Of a DNA stretch of 34,065 bases, positions 13,401 to 25,400 are shown piece after piece (the stretch's first letter is position 1; every line of letters starts with the position of its first letter). Origin of the DNA: Reticulitermes lucifugus (taxonomy: Eukaryota; Arthropoda; Insecta; Blattodea; Rhinotermitidae). Location of the stretch: positions 1 through 34,065 of the forward strand of contig JAKCWW010006023.1 of assembly GCA_026260175.1 (NCBI GenBank), read 5' to 3'. Position numbers and translations under genes: made by a program. The notes beneath the pieces were generated by a model. The model was not told the origin of the DNA and made no database searches. It saw only the letters and a list, made by a program, of their open reading frames with translations.

Positions 13401-16400
13401 AATAAATGCAGTATTGTGTCTTGGAACGTCTTAATGCACTGAAAGCAGTGCTTTTCACCAGACAAGGAGACAGTATGGGAGTAGGTAAAACAAAATAAAC
13501 ACAACTTATCAGATAATCTTTTGGGATTTTTCTTCACAGTAAAAATATGTCCCAGATTTCATGCAGTGCTCAAAATAAAAAAGAGGAGACGCAGGGAATG
13601 AAAAAACAACAAAAATTGTTGTAAACACGTACAAATCAACCAACTGATGGTGTTTCAGAGTCCAGAATTACTAACCAAGAATAACAAACTGACATCCAAG
13701 CCAGCCATACAGCCTGCACACTTACACCATACTCCTCTTCCACGAACCTGTTAGTCATAGTATTTCATTTCATCTGAACTACACCCTGAAACAACAGGAA
13801 TTGACCCCACACATTCTAAATACAGCATGCCTGCAAAATAAGGTGATGGTGTTCAACCTATGATCTGAAAAAGCCTGCCAGGAAATGCTAACCTGGAGCA
13901 CAAGATAAACACAATCAGATTGATGACACACTGTTCCTTACAGTTTCATCTTCACACCAAGAACTGAAGTAATTTTAATTTTAAGTCTCATTTTTACAAC
14001 TGCCTGCAGTGCTTAAACATTACATTAATGATAAATTTTGACACTTCAGTTCATCCTTGCACACAAAAAATAGTACAAGATGCTAACAAACAAATACATG
14101 CAGTTTCTGTACGAGTTATCTCGACTTGGAACTTAGGCAAAGATAAGTGACGACTTTCGCTTAAGCACAGTGATGCAGCACAACAGTCAAACAAAAGCAC
14201 ATGTTCCCACAAGAATGGGAGAGGACAGGCAGCCACCACATGTCTTACCACTTATAGTAGTTGTTGACATGCCTCAATAAAAACTTTAAATGACCTCTGT
14301 TCTTCTCATGACCTTGCAACCTAAGGTTGGACACCACTGAAATAGGGCAAAACAATAATTCTGACTAATATTTAAAAGTATGCAAGTTAATTCAAGGAAA
14401 ATGGAACAAGATGACAGAAGGTTAAATTATAGGAAACCTCATTACAGCATACTTCATATCAGCATACGTGTATATAAAAAGAACCAAGGCAAAGAACAGT
14501 TATTTTTAGTACCATATACATTTACAACTAAAGTAAATTTAATTAATTTCCAACAAAAATTAAACACACACATTAAGCCTTTAAGTTTCATAGACTTCAC
14601 TATATCATAAATTTCATTATCTTCATTTACATGTGTTTTGTGAAAGAAACATGTTATAATACTTAATTGATTCCTGAATGTAAAGTACAGCACAGAATGC
14701 TCTGTGTTCATGTTCTCTTTGTATGGGTAATCAGAAGAAGCTTTACAAAAATTGACAGCACTCACAATACCGTTACTGTCTATGTCAGATGGCCAGTTAG
14801 TACAGAATGCTGCTGACTGCAAAACCTGTGTTGTATGTAAACATACTTGTGCTAATAAATGAAGTAATAAAATGTAATTAATTAAATATACACAGGTCAT
14901 GTTGGACAATATGAGAAAAGCAAAGACTTTTCTACTTTTCTTTCTTTCTTCCTTCATTTTTGCAAAACAGTTATCTTTATCTAAACAAAAGTTATTTTTA
15001 TTTAACTTATTTATAATCCCAATTTCAAGATAAATCATTGTCAGAAAGATGCCCAGAAGTATGTGGTAGTGAGATTTCATTGTATGAGCTTCAAACAAAA
15101 ATTTAATTCAGGAACCTAATTCATAATCGAGGGAAAATGAAGTAAAAATTCTACAATAGAAAACAAAGACAAGAAATTATGCTGTTTGTAACACAAAATG
15201 TTCACAACACAGACAGCCTTTAAATTCTTCTTCTATTAGATCCTCTACATTTCCTATCTCTTCCCCACTCTGTATCAGGTTAGAAAGGAAGAACTTTTCC
15301 AATAGAACATAAATTCTCCTCACCTTCGTCTTCTGAGGGAAGCATTCTGTCCAGGCAAACCAAAGCAACCTCTAGGGATAACCATCCTAGCATTTCCTTG
15401 CGCAGGCCGTGAGCCACCATGTGCCAACAGGGTGGTCAAGTGAGCAGCATATCCATCCTGCAGCACTGTTGCTAGGGAGTGATGCTTTTTGGACACCCTT
15501 CCCACAATGAAGATTTGTTTTGCTCTCAGTCCAATTGAAGTGTACACACTGATGTCTTTACTGCTGCCATATGCTACATGTATCACCAGCCCATGTTCCT
15601 GTACCACAGACAGACCATCTTAATAGAACATAAGTGACAATTGTCTGAAGGAATACAGAACATAACTTCCAAGAATTAAAAGTGATGGTGGAGCATAAAA
15701 AAATTTTAATTTTGGGATGTTTTCATATTTCTGAAGTGAGCATGCTCTCCCAGCACCAATGTTGTCAAAACTAGGCCTCAAAATTTACATCATTTCATGT
15801 AAGAAATGGCATTCAAATGACACAAAGTCTCAAGAGATCATATAACACCTTTGGAAAAATCAAACATGTACCAACTGTCAACATACATTTGACAGAACAG
15901 TTTACTTTTCTAGTCTGAATTGCTTGTGTTTGTTTAGCTACAACTGTTTGTGTCCTGTACATACTTGTATGAGGTTCTTAAGGTAAGTTGCCTTATGTCC
16001 CAAAGGGTCTGTAGATAGCCCATCAGCAAAAGACACCAGTCCATGTGGAAAGTTGTGCTGTGAGAGCCAGGAGACAACCTTCTGTTGCTGCATGTCGGGC
16101 CGGCCTGTAATGTATATGATCAGATACCCCAGTTCCTGCCAGTGCCTGAAACAGTTAAGGTGGGTTGTCATGGTGATAGCACGAACAATCTGCCATTCCA
16201 CTGTGTTGTCTCACAGAATAATATAGAATTACATGATGAAATATGATTCAAGAGCAAGTTCTAGCTCACCACAAACCTGATACACAACATATTATTGCTG
16301 CCACAAAACATCAAATATGTATCACACATAATTTACATATATGTTTATATATGTAACCAACTGCCACTCAATGGTGCAGAGTTCTTTTTGACAAACTGAT

Positions 16401-19400
16401 AGTCACTCACCCAGTGAAGATATTTCCTTCTTTTACGAAATCAAAGTTTCATTATCATGTTTTCAACAGCCCATTACTAGACCCTATTCTGTGCTATGTG
16501 AATGAAACCTACCTCATACACTGCAATTTAATAATATTTTTCTGGTTTTCCCATGAGGTCTCTTCATCACAATATTCCAAATACTATATTTATTTGATAA
16601 GTCTAAAGGTTTGTCACTAAAGTGTGTTATTATACTGATACATATACTGGACATTTTCCATCATCTCGGTTTTTGTTAAAACACAATTTCGAAGCTGGCT
16701 CTACTTCTGCCATCTCATTGCAGGGATCAGTTCAGCCTAATGGACCAAACAGAGTTGGTTCCATATTCATATTTCTTACCTGATGCCAGAAGTAAACCCA
16801 GATTCTGAAATGTGGTTTATCAAAAAATAAGATGACAGAAAAGTCCAATACATGTAGGTCAGTTTAACTATGTTTATTTGCTAGCTACTGTAGTCCAACT
16901 GCAAACTAAAACACTTTTGAGACTTCAAGTTCTCATAACAATGACTGGGAAGAATATTCTCTTCTGAGAAGTGATGCCAAGTAGCCTGGTAGAAATTTAC
17001 CAACATTTTGAAGGAATTTGCAGTCTCCAGCTTCACTGTAAAAGAAAGAGGCAGCAGGTTCCTCAAAAATGTAAGAACATTTCTACCAGGCTGTGTATGT
17101 AATCCTGAAACTGCGTTCAGTTGCTGAATACAGAGCAGTGTATCTTGTTAAAATACACAATGGCAGTTAGAATTATGAAATCTCACTTCCTGACTGTGTA
17201 TGTAATGCTGAAACTGTATTCAGTTGCTGTAGATACAGCAATGGAATCCGATTAAAACACATACTGGAGCTTGGCATTGTGAAATCTCACTTACTTGCTG
17301 CATTTGGAATACAGGAATATGTCTTCAGCTGCAGTATACACAGCAATGGTATCCCATAAAAATGTGGAATGGACCTTACCATTGTGAAATCTCAATCACT
17401 GGATTTAGAATGCAGGAGTGTGTATTCACCTGTAGCATATACAGCAATGGTATCCCCTAAAACTGTGAAATGGAGACTGGCATTGCAAAATCTGACTTCC
17501 TTACCATATGTGAAATGTTGGAGACTGTTAAATTCCTTCAGCCATGTATGTAACACAATTAATGGTTATGTGAGACGAAAGCTGGTAACACAGGTCACAG
17601 AGGGAGTTGGGAGAACACAAGTAGGCATGCTAGCAGCCAAGCAGGAAATCAGGAGGCACTGTGATCAGAAACAACAAGTTACATTTTGATGAAGGCGTAG
17701 CCAAAAGCTTGTGAACTCACTTCTAAGACTGAGACTGGCAAGCAGCTCAGCTTCTGCTATTAGGTGCCATAACAGTGCTTTATTCTGAGTCAGTGTAGGG
17801 AGTTTTGTAGCCACAACTCTCTGCATTGCTTCTTAATGGGGTGTTTACTGTTCTGTGTGTTAAATGCAATCTGCATTTGCTAATGACAGAACAATGCCTT
17901 TGCATTAAGTTGTGCTACAAACTTGGAAAAATTGCATTGGGAATGCATCAAATAATCCAAATAGCTTTCAGTGACAATGCCATGGGAAGAACACAGACTT
18001 TTGATTTTTTTTCCCCCCAATTCTAATGGGGAAACTTCGGTTGAAAACTGCGAGTATTCAGATCAACCCTCCGCAGGTTGCACAGATGGAAACACAGAGA
18101 AAGTTCACAAAATTGTGAATGAAGGCCAATGAAGTACCGTTTTGGAGATCACTGGCAGATTAGACCTCTTGTATGGAATATGCCAGTGAATTCTAAGGGA
18201 GGACTTAACCATGCAGCAGATCTTTGCAAGGTTTGTGCCTTGGTTTCTCACTGATGAGCAGAACCAGCAAAAACATTTGGTCACTGCAAATATGGCTTTG
18301 GTCTCCAAACCTCATTACTTGCCTGATTTGGCTCCTTGTGCCTTTTTCTTGTTTCCAAGGATAAAGTCACAACTATGAGGGCACAATTTCCAGTCCAGAA
18401 ATTTCATGAACACTCAATGATCATCTTACATGTGATTCCAAAAAGTCATTGATTTCAGGCTTCTGCCGCGATGTTGATGAAATCTGCGGTCTTCTGGGGT
18501 ATTGCATGGCGTCATGTGGTAATTGTTTACTGATGTTTCGGGACAATGTATCAGTCCCATCCTCGCGGGTCAGGAGTCCTTGTAGGAAAGAAAGCCTATA
18601 ACGTAGATTCTGGAAAGTACGGCGGGGTAGCAAAACGTGTGATGTGATGACAGCCAATAGACTAGAACCAGGGTGAGAGAGGGGTGGATACAAACAACAT
18701 ATAGCTGCTGGGGGTACCGAGAATGCAAACAGCTAAGACAGTTGGAAAAACAATATGGAATAGAGTAACAGTAAAGGAGGAAAATATAAAGATAAAGCTA
18801 GCTAAATAAATTACAAATAAACCAAAAGTAAAAATTAAAAATGAAAATGAATAAATTACAAGAATAAAGAATCAAAACAGCATGGGNGGGGGGAGACACG
18901 AAAAGTGGCTTCTCGGATACCTGTGCAAGAACCGGTCTCAGTATGGCCAAGTGCTGCCCTTGGGGCAGGGTGAGAATAATGGGAGAAAAGTGTATGGAAT
19001 GCAGCAATAACAGAGAATGGAAGTAAACCAAGTAAATGAATTATTAATAAAAGAGGGAATCATAAAATAACCAAGATAAAAATTAAAATAATAAATGCAG
19101 AAGTAAAACAAATGAGGAATAAAATAAATTTGAGAATAATAATCATAAAGAAAGGGAAAAAAGGGGAAAGAAATTAAAATAAGAATAAAGAAATAATGAA
19201 ATTGAAAAAATTAAAAATATTAGAATTGAAAATTAAAAATAAAAATCATAACTAAAAAGTACAAAAATAAATGAAATTGAACAATCAATAAAAACACAAT
19301 AAAAACAAAAATATGAAATTGAAACAAAAATATGAAATTAAAACAAAAATAATGGATATAAAAGTATAAAGTAAAGAAAAAGAAAAATTAGAAATACAGA

Positions 19401-22400
19401 ATGTAAAATGTTTCAAAATGAATCAATCGATAAAAAACAAGGCGCATCAAAAAGTAGAAATAAAAAGGAATAGGAACCAGATCACAGATGGAGGAAGAGA
19501 ATTGGGTGGGGTGGGGGTGGGGGGGAAAGAGCAGCTAGAACCGGAGGAAATGACAGAAACAGATGCAGCTAAAGGAAAAGCAGCACTGGGAAATGGGATA
19601 ACGTGGAACAGGAAGAGGGAGAATGTGGTCCTCAAAAGGACCGTGGGCTAATCACCACTAATGGGGGGAGGGGGGGTTTCAATGGTGTTTCCAGCAGCAG
19701 CAGAAATGCATAAACTCAGAAGGGCACTATCCTAAAGGGAACAACAATGAACAATAACAAATGTAAGCATACATTTCATTATCAATTCAGTCCAGAAACT
19801 TATGGATACACCCTCATATACATGTATATACTAGATAACACAGATAACAGTTATGTTGGAAGCCATGTGATATGAGAAGAACAGCTCAAAAGATAAGAAA
19901 AACTGATAGGAGGTACCAGCAAAATAGAGGGCAATAAGAACCGTGAAGATACTATTACTCACCGCACAATATCAACAGCACCTGCCCTCACTTTAGGGTC
20001 ACGTCCTGTTACAGACATGCTGGCTGTGAATGATCCATCAATACTGAATACAATACATTCTGTCTTGGGAGGAACCACTGCCATGTAGAAATCCACTGAA
20101 GTGTGATCCCCTCTGAATAAAAGAAATCACACTAAATCATCAAAGCAAGTGTCACATGATCAAGAAATATTGTACCGAAGAGATTTCTCTTACAGAAGAT
20201 TTACACCAGATCACAAAAGACGAAGTACACATACACTGGTTGTTAGCTTATTGATAGACATCAATATTATGGAATAACATGCTGCTTCCATCTTTAGGGG
20301 CAAAGTATGTTTTCTATAAACACTGTATTTGCCTCTGATTTTATTTCTCAAATACTAGCATGAAAAATTCTTACATTAACTCTATTTTATATCATCAACA
20401 AATACTGAACACATACTGCTTTGAAGAGCAAATTACTTTCTGAAATAAATAAACTTTATCTTGGGACTGTGCAAAGGCATAGTTCGGGTGTGGCGAGTGG
20501 TGCGGCCGCCCTGGGCACAGGCTCCAAGGGGTGGCAAAATGAATACTTAGAAAACATTTATTTTCTGTGCTCAACAAATTTTAAATTGTTCAGCCAAATA
20601 AAAGGAAAATCAACAAACGATCGTGATGTTTTTAAAGTTTGTAATTCCTGTTCCGGGTGGCCATTGTGAATACTCGCCCCAGGCATAAAAAAGCCTAGCT
20701 ATGCTACTGGGACTACGGACCTCATCATATCCCAAAACTGATTCAGTCTTCTAAAAATAAAAATAAAAATAAAAATAAAAATAAAATAACCACTTTATTG
20801 GGTACCAGGTATGTTTAAACAAAACACAACAAATGAGATTTATAAAGTATTTATACATTTACACAGTTAACTGGACAGCATGTAGCGTTCTTACCTCACA
20901 ACCATTTTTATAGGATACATGCCATAACTAAGGGCATTATCTTCTGGAAAAGTGTATGTAATACGGCCAGTTTTATCCGTTACTTCAGTGGCTACAAGCA
21001 ACCATTCTCCAGCAGGCACATCTTTCATCACATAGATATCAACTTTTTCCCCTGAAAATATGTACAGCATACTTACATTGCTAAGCAAGAAAATATGTAC
21101 AACACATGAGATTTCAGGCTTCTATGATGGTGTAGATAAGGTCTTCACTTTTGTGGGTTGTTACCCAGCGACCAACATTTTGGGACAGCCTATCGATCCC
21201 ATCTTCAGGGGGCTTGGACTGCTTGACCCTTGAAGGTAGGAGCCATAGGCTGTCTTGAAATGTCAGTAAATAACTACCAACTTATGCTGTGTAACAACCC
21301 AGAAGAGCAAAGACCTCATCAACTACAGCATCAATTGGTCATTCTGACATCTTCTCATGGTGCATTACTTTCATTATGCACAAAAACAAAGATCTTATTA
21401 CCAAATTTAACAAAGGAATGTGCATATTCTGCAGTTGGAAGCAACTAGTCTGAGCAGTCTTTGTAGGAGTGGTGCATGTGTCTCAAAGGATTTAGAAAGT
21501 TTTACTCTAAAAATTTCTTCTTTTTTGTAATACACCATCCAGGAGATAAAGTGAAATGAATTCAACCCCCCACTGCTATTCCTCCATGTTATAATTTTCC
21601 GCTTACCACAGTGAAGCAGACCAAACTAAACCAGACTTGCGGGCAGTGTTACTAGTGGTTGTAACAGAGGGCCAGTTTGTACAGTCTCATGATTTCAGGC
21701 CTTGGAAATCAGTATGCTGGTCTATAAAATATAAAGGTGGAATGCTTGAATGGCTGTTTGTTTTGGAAGAACGATTTTATAGTGGATTTTCTTTTGACAT
21801 AAAAAATCATCAAAATTTTAATCTCTTTATTTTGGTATCCACACTCTTTGTCTTGAGTAGCCATCTGCTTTTCAATTAGCAACTGCATTTTGTTTCTGGT
21901 CACACTGCAGGGCCTCAAGTCTCACAATCTGTCACTATTTTCTTCCCCAAATATTTGAATTCTTCCAACAGTATTGCTAAAAAATATGACAAATTTTATA
22001 GTCAAATTTTTGGTCAAAATCAATCCCATAATATCTCTGTTCATGTTTCGTTCATCTACCTTTTGAAGAGTCAATTGTAAGGCATTTCATGCCATTTGAA
22101 AAAATATTCCACATTTAGATCAGATACTGAAGTTGTGGTATGCCTGAATTTCCTGTTGTGTACAACATCTTCACAGTCATCTCAAAATTCTGTAATCCAT
22201 ACAGATCTGAGTTCTACTCATTCTTCCTGCTTCATACACTTTCTGTAATATTTCATAACTGTCAGTGGTATTTGTCTCCAATTTCACCAGAAACTTAATC
22301 AGGATTCTAAACAATTTATAATACACATTTTTCTTCAGCAGACAAAATACTGCATCAATAAAATGCTGACACAAAACTGCTGCACCATTTTGCCACATGA

Positions 22401-25400
22401 TCTAACATATACCAATTCACCAATGCTGCCAAATGTACAAAAGCATCAGCATGATTATATGTCAGACATCTTATTTAACAAACAGCGGTTTACGCTTCTT
22501 CTCGAGTTCAATCACTTTATACAGTGTCATCAGTATGATGTCTTATAATTATTACTGTTAATATTTTCAGCTGTGGTATCTCTCGCTGCATAATTCTCTA
22601 GCTCAAACAGATTGCAATGAAATGAACTTCATAAAGTGTAACATGATCATTAAGCTAACCTGCCAAAGTAATCATATCAAGAGGCCCATACATGAAGCGT
22701 GCCACCAGAACCTGCGCTGCACCTTCTCTTACTATGACGTCATTAGCACGATGGTTTGCTGCAACATTCTGAAAAGAAGAAACCTACAACATTAAATTGA
22801 TCAAACCAACACTCTCATAACAGTGACAGTGCCTGATTCTCTCAGTCTTGTAACAGGAGGTGGGTTATATATAATCTAAAGCTTTCACAGCAAGTGAATT
22901 CAATAAAACTAGCTAGCCAGGGAAGTTTTATTGAGGTGGGGTATAGCTTACTTTACAACACTTCAGACTACATACCATTGCTGCTAGGATTGATAGTGAA
23001 TGATGAATTAGAAAGGAATAGGAAGTGGTAACACTCTAATCAAGGTACTAAGAGAGTATCTGCCTGCAGGGACTGAAGAAAATCAGAGAAAAAAAAAGTC
23101 ATAAGGATAGCCAGTGTTCTGCTTGAGAATCAAACCAGCTATACCCTAAATACAAGTCTCGAGCGTTACTGCTATGCCAACCTAATCAATGGTAATGGAT
23201 GATGTTTCACCACTGATCCCATCTGTATACAGCACAGATAAATGCACTGAATAAGTGATATGAGTGAAATCTGTAGGCTGATCAGCATCGTAAGGCACCA
23301 CAAACAGGAAGGAAAGAGCACTATCTAGCATTTGGTGAATGATGAGATTTGAATAAGGTACCTCTCTACTGGGCTACAGCTTTTACAGGTAAAAAGCAAA
23401 ATGGTGACAGGAATGGAAAACCTAGATAGGCTGATAAATTGAGACAGGCTTCATCGCTAAGAAAAGGGATATCCAGAATGTCTTCACAATTAGCTGACAG
23501 AAGTTCCAGAAGAACCATTCGCAATACTGCACACACTTTACACAGTCAAATTGTGTAGGTTCACGTACTGGTGTTTTCTTGTACAGATGCAATGTTAGGA
23601 TTTTTGTTAAACAATTTCTTTCAGGCCTATTTAATGAGACAATTTGCAAACATACATTTTCAGACTTCTCACATTGCAATCAGAAATATCCACTACTTTG
23701 TCCTGTGTTAAAACTCTCCACCTGCCAGACCTCTGTCTGCATCTGATCCAGTTTTCCTAAACTTTTTAAACAACTGATGACTGCGTTGCAATGTGGCAAC
23801 AATGTAAAAAAAATTGTATTTGAAGTCGTCTGTATATTCAGCTCTACAATGGAACATGTTAGACCAAAAGCACTTGGACTTTAATTGACAATGCCATTTC
23901 CACAACACTTACATGCATCCAATCAGCCACTGCTTACAGGAAAGTAGTGGGTAGCAGGGAGTTGCGGGGTTTTGGGACTGCATGACAGAAATCACATACA
24001 CCACCTAAGGCATGTGTATGGTTTTCCTCACTTCTAGTACAGTGCAGACACAGGTTCACTACAAATACTGCATATGCACAGTGACTTTTCAGTCACCCTG
24101 TACATTCATTAAAGGATTAAGAAGAACCTGAAAGAATGATCAGACAGACTCATCACCATGGAAACAAAAAACTGTAATATAAATGTAAAGGAGTGAGACA
24201 CCCAGGAAGATTCCCTGAAAGGTAGAAAACCACTGTAAGGTCTGTGGTAGGTTCACACATTGAATACAATGATGCTATGATATGAAGCTGGTAGATACTG
24301 TATTTATTCATGCCACAACCTCTCAGATTTTTTAAGGAGAAACAAACTATCAGCACCACACAATTGCCTCTCCCTTCCATTTTTACTGTTTCCCACTGTG
24401 TATGCTGTAGTCAGCTTTTGCTTCCACTCCCCCTCCCAGGGGACTGATGTGTATCTGATTCCTTCATAAAAATAACACTGAGCATTCATCATCCTTATGT
24501 CTCATATTTAAGGAATGGTGTGTCAACAATATGACAGGTCAGTGGAAGCCAAAATACTGGCTGAGACATTGTCATGTTTTGAAAAAATAAAATAAAATAA
24601 AAACAGTTATCTTACATACCAATTGTATTGAGAAAAAGTGCTAGTAAATACTTCAAAATTTTATTATCATATTACACTCTTATGTGACCATACTCATATC
24701 AGTAAGGGGGAAACTAATGACAACTTTCCAATAAAATAAATGGTGCAAAAGCATGGGTCAATTATACAAATGAGCATGTAAGTCTGTTTTCTACACCTTA
24801 AAATTACTTCTTCCAACTTTCACTCATTTATGTTTTGACGTTTATATGCCATACCTTAAGTTTCACAGAGGTCCTCTTCTTAATCCACTTTTCTCTTGGT
24901 TGACTCGGGCTGAAGCTTGCAAGATCCTTTTCTTCATTACCAACTGCTGGCAAGATGTCTATTCGACCAAGCTGCAACATAAAATCAATACTTTCACATA
25001 AAAATAACAGTATTTTGACAACACCATGCACCAATGTCCACAATGATATAAAACCTGTAAATGGTTTACCACTAACCTTTGAACCAAAATTCTGAGTGGA
25101 CCAATGCCAGAAATCCAATGCAATTTTGTTTCTAACCCTTTTATTGTCTACTAGTGCACTGTGCATAAGTGCCACCTGCCAAAATACTGGCCACACTATT
25201 TAAAACTTACAATTACAATATAGTCCACTTGATGCCACCACTAACCACTGCAATGAGTATCCTGAATGTGCCTCTCATAATTGAGAATAGTATTTCACAC
25301 TGTTAAATTACAATAATTTTTTAACTAATTTTCTACCAATCATCTAAGACGTACCATTCAGTATTCCTAGCAACTTGGCATTGTGAGATGTACATAATAT

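Larger units (their letters stand above)
10475..15323 (-). other. last rdgB intron (4.85 kb)
   Basis: Bounded by donor GTGAGG and acceptor TTTTTACAG. It contains a degenerate dispersed repeat (11.6-11.75 kb), a mariner relic (12.77-13.06 kb) and an unusually long unassigned open frame (14454-15098). I see nothing else in 10.5-11.6, 11.8-12.7 or 13.1-14.4 kb beyond AT-rich sequence. Confidence 0.7.
16146..19962 (-). other. rdgB intron between window exons 12 and 13 (3.8 kb)
   Basis: Bounded by donor GTGAGT and acceptor ACTGTTTCAG. From low to high coordinate it holds a 14-bp inverted repeat (16982-17091), a 103-bp-period tandem repeat, a mariner relic, a dispersed repeat copy, a 700-base A-rich tract and a G-rich tract. 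The part from 16.15 to 16.98 kb shows nothing recognisable. Confidence 0.75.
22769..24854 (-). other. rdgB intron between window exons 9 and 10 (2.1 kb)
   Basis: Contains two SINE-like copies (about 22990-23185 and 23205-23385). The rest is AT-rich without recognisable features. Confidence 0.65.

Noticed and set aside
15177-15368. Alternative minus-strand open frame after rdgB exon 14
   Set aside because: It is out of frame with exon 14 and starts inside it. No splice arrangement makes it continue the protein.
18421-18693. Open frame of 90 codons rich in Arg and Ser
   Set aside because: It is the translation of the dispersed repeat copy ([14 protein letters not shown] type). The other copies of the family have frameshifts, so it is not a gene.
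23125-23179. Possible functional tRNA gene
   Set aside because: A and B boxes have the right spacing, but I could not complete an acceptor stem or anticodon arm. It fits a SINE head better.
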